Shown here one piece after another: positions 39,001-50,331 of a stretch of 64,000 nucleotides of DNA (positions are counted from its first letter, which is position 1; each line of letters begins with the position of its first letter). The DNA is from Rhodosorus marinus. Taxonomy: Eukaryota; Rhodophyta; Stylonematophyceae; Stylonematales; Stylonemataceae. The translations under genes were made by a program, and so were the position numbers. The notes below the pieces were generated by a model that was not told the DNA's origin, searched no databases, and saw only the letters and a list, made by a program, of their open reading frames with translations. The stretch is taken from positions 2,065,001 through 2,129,000 of the forward strand of contig JAMWBK010000005.1 in assembly GCA_029953675.1 (NCBI GenBank). Reading direction: 5' to 3'.

Positions 39001-40324
39001 TGTAGGCTGAGAGTCCACCTGATCTGGTGAGTTTTCGGCGGCCCCTGTCTGTTGGTCTTGAGAAGCAGCTCTTCTTTCTGCCTCTGAGGTGCCAACGATG
39101 GCCGCGGCCAATCCCGTCAACCCGTTCGAAATGTTGGCGGAGAGCGCAAAGTCTGAGGCCGCCGAAGCAAGCCGCTGGGTCTCAGCCCGATCGTTCGCCA
39201 CGTTCTCCACACCCGATGGAAGAGATCCTCTAAGTGCTTCGTTCCTTTCGATGAGGGCCCGCTGAACGTTCACCACTGCGCCGACAAGGAATTGCAGGGC
39301 CTCCACTGAATCTTCAGGGAGCTGTTCAGTAGGTATCTGAGGACTACCGAGTCGATCCAGCGCTGTGTTAACATCCGCCAAAGTGGTCTGAGCTATGTGA
39401 GCCCTACCAGACTGTCGTCGATTAGCATGCACCGAAGCAGTCATGGCTGCCGCCGCCGCGCTGGCCCCGCCTCGCTGAGCCGCACTTGCCGGAAGCTGCA
39501 GCGCTTGCAGGACTGAAGTCACAATTGATCTGATGTTCTCAAATGCTGTCGACAGGAATTCCGCAAGAAAATGAACGTTGTGAGAATTCTCGAGCAGATA
39601 TTACCCGAGAAACAAGTCGCTTCTGGTCACTGTTCAGACTTACTCAAGTTGCCTCCCCGAGGGATCCCTATGGCTCGCGTCTGAAACGCTGCGACAGACG
39701 ACGTAAGAACACAACACACGACGATAAGAACCTTTGAGTGGGGAGCCGGTCCGAACGACATTGGCAATGTCAGCACGCAGACTTACTCAAGTTGTCGCCT
39801 CGCGGAAACCCTGTAACTCGAAGCATGATCGGATTCGCAGGACGACCAAGCCTTTGACCTTGAGGATTATGAGGGTGGTGGTGATGATGATGCTGAATTC
39901 AGGAACAAGATAGACCAGTGCCAGTTTCAAGTTCAGAGAGTGCCGAAAGCCGAAATGTCGTTAGTGTACTTGAGAACGCCATACGCACATGATGATGCCG
40001 TCTTCTGGGTTGAGGAGCCCCAGGAGGAGCCCCTGGATTGTTTGGCCTGGGCTCTTCTGGCTTTACGACAAGGTGGAGCACGTGTCCGTTCTCCAAGTGA
40101 TAATCGGCGAGGCTCTTGTCATCTCGCAGCACCGCGCCTCTGAATATCAACCTCTGTCGTTCCACAGGAACCTCTGCAACGCTCGCCACCTCCCTTCGTA
40201 AATCCAAAACCTGAGGATTTTCTTGTGAAATAACAACAGTATGCACCGTAGAGTCCAACATCTTCACAGACAATGTCAATGGCGCGCTCGAAGCTGCAGC
40301 CGGCGCGGCCTCCTCAGTGTCCAT
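36057..40324 (-). CDS. BAG6: BAG6/Scythe-like ubiquitin-like chaperone cofactor
   Basis: BAG6 captures exposed hydrophobic segments of mislocalised or tail-anchored proteins. At least ten exons are used. The first five are 40324-39989, 39892-39787, 39688-39644, 39545-38872 and 38775 to about 38380, and the last ends at 36057. Residues about 15-90 form a ubiquitin-like domain (LTLSVKML, RQRLIFRGAVLRDDKSLADY, GHVLHLV). A histidine run follows, then a long Gln/Pro/Ser-rich centre. A conserved C-terminal region carries DAKKWRSLVEKD and SYNQQLQRSLSSRLASDP followed by FDPSRFPNASKRFK, which matches the BAG6 C-terminus. The start at 40324 (MDTEEA) avoids an unlikely hydrophobic extension from 40378. 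Junctions around 38290-38380 and in 36540-37300 are approximate. Confidence 0.88.
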
Positions 40325-40719
40325 ATTTTCCACTCTGGATAGAACTCCCGACCAAAACGACGAGATTGAATATACCAAAACCGACCTCAGAACTCAAGAG
40401 CAAAGCGGGCGTGAACTGGGTCGCGCGACAACCTCGTTCTTAAAGAAAAACAAACTACCAGCAAAGAAACCTCTCTGGCGGGCTAGACCGAACAAAGAGC
40501 TTCTCTTCTTTCCAAATTTTGAAAGAGCTGAATCTCCTCCAACTACTGCCCTCCTCTCCAAAGCAATCTCCCTCCCCAAGATTTGATGTGCGCTGCTGGC
40601 ACCGCTTTAGATACATACCCCCATCTTCTATTTTCAATAAGAAATTACTCGGCCATGATTACTGCTGCCACCCCCGCCCATGTTACCAACCAGCGATTGA
40701 AAACCAAAAAACCAGTTTT

Positions 40720-41312
40720 CTAAGATAAAACTCTGAGGCCGTTTGGACAGGCCTCCTTCCTGGAACATTGGTCATTCACCTGTGTACTCTCAGTACTTAT
40801 TTCGGGAATCCGAAACAAGCCTTGAAATTTAGAAATATTCGATTGTTGATTGAATGGATTGATTTCTGAGTGGGTTTGACAAAACTCTGGCAGGTCGGGA
40901 GAAGACTTGGAGTACAAGGAGGGCAGGGAACACCGCGAAGACCATAGAGCCAGAGGCATGTTAGTCATAAAGATTGATTCAAAGAAGGCTGTAGATGAAT
41001 GCTGCGAGTACCAGTTGCTTGTGAAAGCGGTTTTAAAAGTGTTGGGTAAGGGTTGTTTAGGGAAAATGTCCAAACGGGGATCTTGTCTAGTTTAAAGAGG
41101 CTAGTTACCATGATTTCAGTGTCTACGAATATCGAATATGCAGGTTGCTTATTGTAGTGAATAGCGCCGTGGCTCAATGCAGAAGTTGACAAAGTCAAAT
41201 CAACGTCCGAACATTCTGATAGTACTGAGTCCCTGACTGCATAGCGTAGAAACCACATCCGGAACGCGACTTCGTGCGATTTGAAACGTTCTCTTGTACG
41301 GGTTTTCGGCAT
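40720..41312 (-). CDS. possible two-exon gene, unknown product
   Basis: ATG 41312 opens MPKTRTRERFKSHEVAF and a 68-codon stretch that could end at a donor after TEIM (GTAACT). A second open stretch in the same direction (from about 41021 to the stop at 40720) contains FFESIFMTNMPLALW. The two can be joined at phase 0 using an acceptor near 41022. No family is recognised and the composition is serine-rich, so this is a weak prediction. It lies upstream of BAG6 on the same strand. Confidence 0.3.
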
Positions 41313-42272
41313 CTTTTCTGCTCGAACTACTGGAACTCTAACGATTCCATGTTTTCTCGTTGTACGGGCTCCACTAGCCCCGGATCCATTCCCTTTCTCG
41401 CTCAAAAATGATTGCCGAAGTCTCCATTTCAATCAAGTCTAGTCTAGACCATTAAGAGTAGGGTTGTCGCCAAACCCTCCAGAATAATATCAAAACATAT
41501 ATTCTACTAGAAGCATACAGAGCTATCGGAAAGTTTCATATTTCGTACGAACCTATGCAGATTACGATTAGAGCTTGAAGTTCGGAAATATTTTAGTAGT
41601 AAAATTGGAGTAACACATTGAAGGAAAGAGACAGTTTTTAATTGCAGTGGATGGGATTTCGTGGAACAGTGATTTTTTGGATGAAATGAGATGAGAGAGG
41701 AGTTGTGGTAGTGGTATTGGAGGGCGTTTTGGAGAGGGGGAGGGGGAGGGGGAGAGATGTAAGGAGCTTTGGGATGGAATATATTATGTTTTGTTTTTGT
41801 ATTTGGTGATCACGAGGGAGGAGTAGAAACGAAGAGGAAGGAATCTATTGAACCGGTTTTTTGTTTGTTGCGACTGGATTTTAACGCTGTTGTACTTGGT
41901 AAGCTTGTTGACGAGGTTTTCTGGTGTCCGGACTTGGGAATTAGCTTTTGCTAGAGGGAGGTGATTATTCGGAGGTGGTTGTTTTTTGGTATTGGTGGGG
42001 CGTTGATGCTGGGGTGAGATGGTCCACGTATCCATTGGATCCAGTAGCGTCGTTTGAAGAACACTGCCCTCAGTACGAAGCCATTGCTTGTAAGTATTTC
42101 TCGCGGATTGAGGGCGAGGTAGAAAGCAAGGATGTTGTAGTGGCTTTAGCGGAACTTGAGGTGCATTTTGTAGCATAAATCAAGTGTGTTTTGAAGGGTA
42201 GGCCTGCCATCGCGGTTAGGGATAAGATATAATTCGATTGAAACTCTGGTATTGTAGTTTCAAAGCAGCGGT
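41313..42272. other. intergenic upstream of ISCA2, with GA-rich repeat
   Basis: No gene is recognised. At 41734-41757 there is a purine run built of GAGGGG units. Open frames on both strands at 41770-42180 mirror each other and lack motifs. The 100 bp before 42273 should carry the ISCA2 promoter. Confidence 0.4.
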
Positions 42273-42728
42273 ATGTTGAGGACCTTGGCGGGTAGACGTG
42301 TTGTATTCGGAGGATTTGTTCAAGCTCAAGGGGCTCGAAGGGGACTCCTTTCCGGCTTAGCGGAGGAGGTCGTGAAGGGCGGCGAAGTCAGCGAAGTTCG
42401 TGTTTCTGATCGTTGTGTGCAGCGGTTAAAAGAGATTTCTAGCTCCCGAGGTGGGGCGGACGTCGCACTGCGCATCACGGTTGAAGGAGGAGGCTGTTCT
42501 GGATTTCAGTACAATTTTAACCTGGAGGAGTTCCGCCGACCAACGGAGGACGAGCACGTGTTTGAAAAGGACGGGAGGAAGGTCATCGTGGATGACGTAT
42601 CGTTGCCTTTTATCAGTGGATCTGAAGTTGACTTTGAAGAGGAAATGATTCGAACGTCCTTCAAAATTGTCGATAATCCTAACTCGGACAGCTCCTGCAG
42701 TTGCGGGTCTTCATTCTCCGCGAAATGA
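42273..42728 (+). CDS. ISCA2: mitochondrial A-type iron-sulfur assembly protein
   Basis: A single exon of 151 codons. The N-terminal ~35 residues are basic and lack acidic residues (MLRTLAGRRVVFGGF, then ARRGLL), a mitochondrial presequence. The A-type domain has CVQRLKEI, LRITVEGGGCSGFQYNF and the C-terminal cysteine pair SCSCGSSFS, so all three conserved cysteines are present. ISCA2 works with ISCA1 and IBA57 in the making of [4Fe-4S] clusters in mitochondria. The sequence order and PNSDSSCSCGSSF ending fit ISCA2 better than ISCA1. Confidence 0.95.
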   Translation: MLRTLAGRRVVFGGFVQAQGARRGLLSGLAEEVVKGGEVSEVRVSDRCVQRLKEISSSRGGADVALRITVEGGGCSGFQYNFNLEEFRRPTEDEHVFEKDGRKVIVDDVSLPFISGSEVDFEEEMIRTSFKIVDNPNSDSSCSCGSSFSAK

Positions 42729-43967
42729 GCGCTTACCGGTCATTGGAGGAAGCTCAGTTGGGCTGGTGGTTCCCCCGACCCAATTCGAAGCATTCACAGG
42801 TTATACGCAAAAGCGAATCTTCCACAAGTTTCAGTAGAATGATGGGCTCACCGTTGGCATAAAACTTGCTCGGAAGCTTTGCTAAGCTGTGCTATGCTGT
42901 GCTGTGCTGTTCCGTCCGAGAAAGGGTTCCGATGCAAATGACTAGACCTCCGTGAAGTCAGGAGGCAGGTTGGAGCCATCTACTGATGTTGATTGCACTG
43001 GCTTCAATCACTGCGCTTGAAGTGCATGGAGAAAGCTCTTCTAAATGCATGATCTAATCAAGATCATAGTATAAGCACAAGATCGTCCAGTTTTGGCAAG
43101 GGCGTTTGTGAACAAACAGAGCGATGGAGTTTGGTCGTCAACATATCCACGAGACAGATACAATCTACCAGTCCAGTCTTTAAAGCATCCGCAGACAACC
43201 GAAAGAAAGGGAGTACTAGAAGTGAAGAGCATGGGGTGAAGGCATTCTAGATTCAGCTCTCGGAAATTTCAAGCTGCGGCTTCTGTAATCTGAACACGGA
43301 GCTCTGCTTCTCTCCAGGGTCTTGACTCTGCTCGGAGCACAGAATGAGAGCGCGCGTGGAGAGCAAAACGTAATATTGGACAGAAATGGCCCCATTCGAC
43401 GTATCTTGTACATTGGAAAGCATTTCAATAACCACACGCACGTATTACAGATTCATTGCTGATTCTGAGCCCGTCTTTCCAAAGTGTCAGCGGGCACCTC
43501 AAAACTGTTGACGAAGTTCGTGATCCTTTCTTACTGGCTACCTATACTGTATATTTACAAAATAAATAGATGATTGTGCTTCTCGTTCTCCTGAAGTTCA
43601 TTGATTTCAACAATCCACGAAACTACAGCACGCGCCGCACACCTCTATTGGGCATAACAGTATCGCCTAGTGAAAATATTTAGATAGACAAACTTCATAT
43701 ATTCTAAAAGCGATGGAATTATTATATAAAATGGTTTGCTTGATGTACCTGGTAGTGTATGGATTGACTGAATCAGCCGGTTTCGCTTTCTAGTGCCTCG
43801 TCTGGGCGCTTCGCGAGGAGGTAAGGTTGTTGGGGAGAAAATGGGTTTCTGGTGGCAGTAAGGAGATGTTGCTTTCAAGTTTTGTTCGCTGGTTGCGTTG
43901 CGGAAAGGGTTGAAAGTACACTTTAAGGATGATACTACGCTGAGACCATTCGTAGGTGAGCGGGACA
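42729..43967. other. intergenic with imperfect GCTGT microsatellite
   Basis: A stretch at 42881-42912 repeats GCTRTGCT-like pentamers. No gene is recognised elsewhere. Short minus frames at 43041-43440 have no support. The promoter of the TAPT1 gene should lie just before 43968. Confidence 0.4.
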
Positions 43968-46864
43968 ATGGAGAATTCTTCTGAATCAGAAGGGGGTTCA
44001 AACCGACAGAGCTTGGACTCAAATGATATCACCGCGGCTGGGGAAACAAACGAGCTTCGTGAAGATGACAGCAGAGAATCGTGTTCACATGAAGTCGAAG
44101 AGCAATTGGATTATCTCAAGCAGCATTCCAGAGCTGCTACTGACGAACTTGCCCGCGAAGAGTTCCAAGCAAACCGGGCTAGTCCCGAACCGTCAACTGC
44201 GTTCACTGCGGAAGCGCCATCAACAATAGATACAGCGGAGCATTCTATTGAAGAGCTTCGAGACAAAATCACTACCACTGAGCTATTGATACAACTTGTC
44301 AACAACCGAGAACGAGAAAGCCTCAGTAACGGACTACTCCATTCTTCCCTTGCCGTTAACCCGTTGAGCGGGTCACGAGAGCACAAAGAGGCTCTGCGTA
44401 CAGCTGAGAATGGTGCAAAAGATGACAGATCTGCGGAAGGACACGGAGCATCTGGTGATTCAAACCGTGTGGGACCAAGATCGACTCCTTGCGAACAGGG
44501 AGAAAACTGTTTGCCATTAGTGGATTGCAAGGATTTTGCAGCATCCCACACTTTTGAGCGGGAACGGATAGTGGATTCGTCTTTGACGAAGGAGTTCAGT
44601 GACGCTGACGAGCTTCTGGATACCTCGAGAGAGGGATACTGCGAAGATGTAACTGTATTGGAAGGGGCTGAGAACCAGATCCCAGCTGAAGAAGAAGACG
44701 GACATGCAAGCGATGATTCGGAACTCAGGAGATCGGACTCGTGCATCGACTACCGTGGAGAAGACGAGCTTATGGAATCTGCGCACGAGCATGCGGAAGA
44801 GTCTCCACTGCAGGCGACAGGGCTTAAATCCTACGCTGACGTGAATAAAGCACAGAAAGCGCTAGGCAAGGGGTTATCTGAGATTCAGACATTTGCGCAC
44901 CAAGTGGTTACGAACGCCGAACAAGCTTTCGATTGTCTTTCACCTCTATCCCCGGCTCCGAATGTCTCTCAGAACGAACAGAAGAATGTAACCAATGTTC
45001 ATGAAGACGAGAGAGCGGCAGATAAGAGAGCTGGAGTAGAAAATTTTCTGAAGGTAGAATATTCGGCCACCTTCACCTGCACACTCAAAGAGTTGCATCC
45101 TAACGAGACTTGTGCTCACTTTTCTCATACCACAGGTACCGCTTCGGCTTGAGAAGCTGCTTGCGCTTGGATTTTTCATTTGTTTGGATGAGTTCTTAAC
45201 TCAGTTCACAACCCTTCCGCAAAGATGCCTTGGATCGCTTTGGCCGAAAAGGGCCTCAGGCCTCCGCGCCGATGTTGACCGAAGGGTCCAAGTAGCTCTC
45301 GACTGGGTCCACTTGTCAATGTTGATCTTAACTGCGCTGTCACTCTACGTGTACAATATCTCCTGGTAAGAGACTCGTGATGTAGCAGGCTCCCCCAAAG
45401 TCTATGTTTTCTGTCCCCTGACCACTGCTCTCATTTGGTTCAGGGTCTATCACAACATTCGAGGCCAAAACGTGATCAAGTTGTACGTCATCTATAATAT
45501 TGTGGAGATCTTTGACGGGTAAGAAGCTGCTTTCAGCAAGTATGTTTCCTCTGCTTGCGAGTGGTGTGGATAGAATGCGTTGAACGAACTTTGATGATCG
45601 AATTGCGATAATCCCTGTCGGCTGTATCAGGCTGTGCTCGAGTTTTGGTATAGATGTCTTCGACATGCTTGGATCTGGAGTAGCCGGAACGGTCAAGTTC
45701 CTCTCCGAGGAGGATACCATGTAAGGAACGATGAAAGCATTCAAAAATCGGCCTTGTTCTATCGTGCTAATGCATCCTTGGATTCCTTTTTCGCGACGTG
45801 GGATATCAAGACCTAGGGGAGATAGAAGGATGGTTTTGGCCCTGTCCCTGGTCGCGAGAACGGCTCTGGATTATTTCATCTCATGGTGTTACTCGTTCAT
45901 TCACGGATCGCTTCTATTAGCTTGGGTAATGAGAAACGCCTTTTTTTAAGGATTTGAGAAGAGGAGCTCCTTACCTATTAGTTGATGCCGTGGCATTCTC
46001 TGACGTAGGCGGTGACGCTCAACGTGTCCATCAACAGTGCTGCCGGGAATACAATCATGGTGCTGCTCGTCTCGAACAACTTTATAGAGCTCAAAGCTGT
46101 CGCCCTCAAGCCGTTCAAACTACAGAACTTGTTCCAGATTGCTATGCGTGACGCGGTGGAGAGAATCCAAATGTCGCTATTCGTTATCGCCATTGTCGCC
46201 TATACGCGAGGAGACTTCCGCGTGGGTATGACCTGGTACGGGCCCCCTGAAAACTGTCCATCTGCATGCCTTACTGAGGACAGTACTGAGAAGAAGCGGA
46301 TTCCGCCGGTCCAGGTTCACCATATTCCTTTTCGAGATTGTTGTGGACTGGATCAAGCACTCGTCCACTGCGAAATTCAACGGCATGAAATACGTAGCGT
46401 ACAACTCGTTCTCGCTGGTTATCAGTCGAGATCTGGTCGCGTCCAAAAAGCACTTAACGACGACGTCGATTGGAGGGTCGAACATTTCTAAGCGGGTATG
46501 TATTGATGCTATATCTTCTCATTGCTTTCGAAAAAGTCAGTATTGGTGTCAGAGACTGAATCTTGTTGTGTTTGTGGTTCGTTCAGTTGGGCTTTGTGAC
46601 TTTGCCTATGGGCGCGTTTGTAGTGCGAATGCTCGGGTCATTCATTTGGTCCCTACCGTACACCCACATCTTGTTGCTCATAGCTCTCATGTTTCTGATG
46701 AAGGTGCGGAATCAACTCTGACGTTCCTGAACTGCGGGTTTGCCCGCTTCTGTTTGTTGAGCAACAAAGGACGTTTTCCTTTCCTCCTTCAGGTGTCATT
46801 GAGCATAGGATTACTGGGTTACTGCTACAGAAAGTTGCAGAGGTTTCGTGTTGCACCTCGGTAA
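43968..46864 (+). CDS. TAPT1/POD1 family multi-pass membrane protein
   Basis: Family members (TAPT1, plant POD1, yeast Emp65) are ER or ciliary-base membrane proteins. Exons are 43968-45053, 45136-45365, 45444-45518, 45631-45720, 45817-45925, 46009 to about 46222, then an exon ending at TCTAAGCGG (about 46496), 46588 to about 46700 and a last exon ending at 46864. The first 360 residues are hydrophilic, acidic and low in complexity. The membrane domain begins VPLRLEKLLALGFFICLDEF and contains the hallmark NNFIELKAVALKPF, NLFQIAMRDAVER, FEIVVDWIKHSS and KFNGMKY. The junction near 46222-46300 is uncertain in phase. Upstream TGA-free codons start at GTG 43956, but ATG 43968 is preferred. Confidence 0.9.
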
Positions 46865-48959
46865 GCAGGTTACGTTGCACTAGTTTCATGCTTGAAGAAT
46901 GCTCCAACAGCGGTTGATACTTATTAGGTCATTTTTTACCGCAGCGACGAGGAACATGAGGAAGTCATACGATGTTTGTGCGGAGTTAATCGCTACTCCA
47001 TAAGAAAAGGTTGGTGTTTGGGAGCTGATGAGTGTCGTGCTTACCAAGCAGCACATAGATCTGAAATGCGACATTCCTCTTCAGTCGGTCTTTAAGCAGA
47101 TACTTGTGGGAGCGCCGACGACGAGCAGTCTGCTGACCTTTTCGTGACGTCGAAGGCGCTTGTGGAGCGAAAGTCTTCCGAGACCTTCATCTTCTACAGC
47201 ATTAAATTTTGGGCTGTGAAGAGAGGGGCAGCAGCTTCTACTTGTTCTTTGGCTTGCGGAATAGCTCTGCTGTCCGATGAATACGTATTACGTAGTGTTC
47301 ATTCCTTTGATGAGCACCTGTAGAGACAAGGTTTCAGCTATCAGCTGATTGGAAGAAATTCTGAGGAGAAGTTCAAGACATGTTTCCGTGTCGACCAACG
47401 CTACTGAAGAATGGTGAGCTCCAAGACAGCATCATCGTGTTCTCTTGCCGACACCAAAGCGGTTGCTGAACGATGCATGCTCTTACATCCTATACGACTT
47501 TCCGCAGACCATGCCAGCATTCACTTCCCGTTTGCATCGAGAGGAGTTCAGGGAGATTCATAGCTCTGCAAACCCCCAGGTCAATGTCTGGGATCCTGCA
47601 TTGCACATATTCACGTTCTACGAATCGCCTGCATCCTCCCTCCACCTGAGTTTCAATGTACAATACAAATGGATAACATACCCGTGTATTCACATATATA
47701 TATAATTTCATTAAATTACGATCAACGAAACAGTACGTCAACGGAAAAATACGAAAAAAGGGGGATTGCACCAGCCCATGGTGCTTCACGTTTTTTCCCA
47801 GGACAGGCTGGCATTGGATCAAATTATTTCCAATTCTGGACACATGAAACAAAGAAAAGGCGAGCGGGAACCAACACTTCAAAATATCTCATCGTGATGA
47901 GATTAGCGGGAAACTTTATTTTATTCAATATATTTAATCCAATGAAACACATAATACAGTCGGTTGTCAATCAGAAAGGAGTAATATCTCCTAAATATTT
48001 CCCCAATATCAAAACGATATCCAATCAGCATGCAAATCTATTATTTATTCTTGTTTTTATACCCCCTTGGACTTGTTGTTATTGCGGAGGGGGGGGGGGG
48101 GAGAGAAATATCAACCTATTTGCAAGAAGTTTGCCCTTTAAAGTGATTAAGTCTACCGCCCTAGCTGACTCCCTCAGCGAAAAAAGTTTCGATGTCAGCT
48201 GAACTCGAGGCTCTTTTCCCTTATGACTCAATGGTTAAAAAAAAACGGACCCGAAAAACGAGAACTTATGAAAAACAGAAGAAAATATGAGACTGTCATT
48301 GCGTATGAGCAACCTTTCAAAGTCCCAACTTTTTTCTCCCCCCCCTTGCCCTGTGCAGCTTCGATGCTTCGATTCTGTTTGCATTGCATTACACTGGCTT
48401 CCGCGTTAACCTACAGTTTTAGTAAATAGGCTCTTTTAATATTTTTATGAGGTAATTCGTTCACTAAAAAATAGTCGCAAGGGGTATATCAAGTTCATAA
48501 CGATTGATGTGGTATTTTGATTTGTAAACAACCCCCCCTTTATAACACCTAAAAATCCTCCGTTACTCTAATCAATCAGTTGGGTATATTCCGCTGAACA
48601 ACTTTGATTGGTTACAAGTTTCAGGAGAATAGAAGAATATTATAAAAGTTTCTCCTGGAGATGTTTAATTGGTTAGATAAGTAAATGAATTATGAAGGAA
48701 TTTTTCTGGCTTGGAGGGAACCTCCTCCTTTTTTTTCTCCCTTGCACTCTGCGACGGAATTGTGGCTCGGGAGGCGATGATATAAACAAGCGGACAGGCG
48801 CTTGTGACGCGTGGCAGGTTTGGTGGTGGTAAGGGAGGAGTTTATGTAAGAGAGGCGGCTGAGCTGTGAATAGGTTTGTATAGGTTGAATTTTAGTTGTG
48901 GGATTTGTGTTCAGGCGTAAGGAGTTTAGTTTTGGAGGGTTGTTGGGGTTTTGAGAAGG
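46865..48959. other. largely non-coding interval
   Basis: No firm gene. On the minus strand around 47200-47050 a basic frame reads RKTFAPQAPSTSRKGQQ and RRRRSHKYLLKDRLKR before a good GTAAGC donor at about 47042, so one exon of an unrecognised gene may lie here. From 47640 to 48700 the sequence is very AT-rich with a ten-G run near 48090. The 48780-48959 part is the likely promoter and 5' UTR of the next gene. Confidence 0.35.
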
Positions 48960-49560
48960 ATGGTCGGGTTCATCGGAGGTGCAGCTTTGAGTCGGGAGAG
49001 CGTCTCACGACGACGATGTGGTGAGTAGTTCGTTGCTGGGCTGCTTTCCGTTTTCTCGTTCAGTATTGCTGAGAGGGTGTTTTCTTAATGCCAACCGTTC
49101 CTTTTCCTGCCAACCGTTCCTTTTCTCTATGACAGTGTGTAATGTCATTGCTACGCACGAGATGCTTGATGCTATGGTTGCGGATGCGGCAGTGGTAGAT
49201 AATAGTGAGGAGAAGCTGAAAGAAGGGATTCACAGGTTGAAGTGGCTTGACTCAAGGGAGAGCGAGAATGGGAGAAGGGTATGTGTCTCAACGGCCTCGG
49301 TTACATCTTGCGTTCAGTCAAATTGATTGCCATATCTGATCGCTGACGTACGCGTGAACCCTCTTCAGGTCATTATTGCACATACAAACCGATCTGAAAT
49401 CCGAAACCCGCTTCGGAGCATTTGCGCAATGAAAGCATTTGCCGAGTATGATCAATTTCTGAGAGAGCTTGCTGTTCCACAGTATTGCGAGCTAAAGGAC
49501 TCTGAGCTATACTACACCGAAGCCGGAGGCCTTGCATGTCCAATCCAGAGCAGGGGATAA
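48960..49560 (+). CDS. orphan protein with plastid-type leader
   Basis: Three exons, 48960-49020, 49136-49278 and 49369-49560, give 131 residues, with donors GTGAGT and GTATGT and pyrimidine-rich acceptors. The leader starts MVGFIGGAALSRE and continues RRRC, matching the early-phenylalanine transit-peptide pattern of red algae and glaucophytes. The mature part is helical: THEMLDAMVADAAVV, then KLKEGIHRLKW and MKAFAEYDQFLREL, with three cysteines near the end. I do not recognise a family. Import into the plastid is inferred from the leader only. Intron 1 contains a tandem duplication of a 16-bp CCAACCGTTCCTTTTC word. Confidence 0.7.
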
Positions 49561-50331
49561 ACTTGTAGTTTTCTGCGCGTACCGGATAATGAATGGTAGT
49601 GGTGATGGAGCAGTGCACAGAGGGGGATACAGTCATGTAAGTATATATTGAGGTGGGCGAGGGTAGAACCCAAAGCTTGTACATATATGGGGTGCCGAAC
49701 CGTGGAAGATACTGAGAACGCTTCATTGAATAGAGGCGCGGCAATGTCAATAGTTTTTCTAACTACAAGAACGGAATAATTCAGTCATCAAGAGATTCAT
49801 TGAATGAATTGGAAACGAATTCTCCATCCGATGTCAATATAAACAATGGGAGGAAAAATTAGATGCACATGTGCCGGTAATATGGCCTCTGAGGCAGCTG
49901 CACTGCTTTGAAATCATATCCCACTCCATGCCAACACCGAAAAACCTGTAGGACCCAAACCCAAAGGCAAACCATCCACGTGTGGATGCGAGAATATTTT
50001 GCAAGCAACGGTTCGCAGTATCTGCAATCATTCTCAGTTGCGTCCCCTCGGATCGTTGGCCCGGAAAGTAAATCACCACTCGTAAGATCATCTTCATCAC
50101 GAAGAGAGAAGATTCGACGCTGGTAGGCAGAGCGAATCTCTTACAGCGAAGTTCTCTCGTCTAACGGTAAACACGAGATGCAGGTCGGCTAACATAATCT
50201 TGGCAGAGCTTGGCCAAAGATAGATGAACGCCGCCCCGTCCATAATTTTGCAGTAGCGTCAAAGAGCTCGAATTGGCCAGTGGTGGAAACGGAATATCTC
50301 CGCGGACTGCACTAGTCAAAAACTCAGAGGG
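49561..50331. other. interval downstream of NOL6, unresolved frames
   Basis: A minus-strand frame (50100-49834) and a second overlapping minus frame, about 50110-49860, rich in W/C (WMVCLWVWVLQ), both look mildly coding. Joining the second to an upstream ATG frame at about 50243 would need a 25-nt intron. I could not decide between a small gene and the NOL6 3' UTR. Confidence 0.3.

Noticed and set aside
44111-44746. 211-codon minus frame
   Set aside because: It is antisense to the low-complexity acidic N-terminus of the TAPT1-like gene; serine-rich only because of the GAA/GAG content opposite.
46012-46491. 159-codon plus frame ending at 46491
   Set aside because: Only the part up to about 46222 is TAPT1. 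The rest is an intron read-through; the true protein continues in the frame containing VVDWIKHSS.
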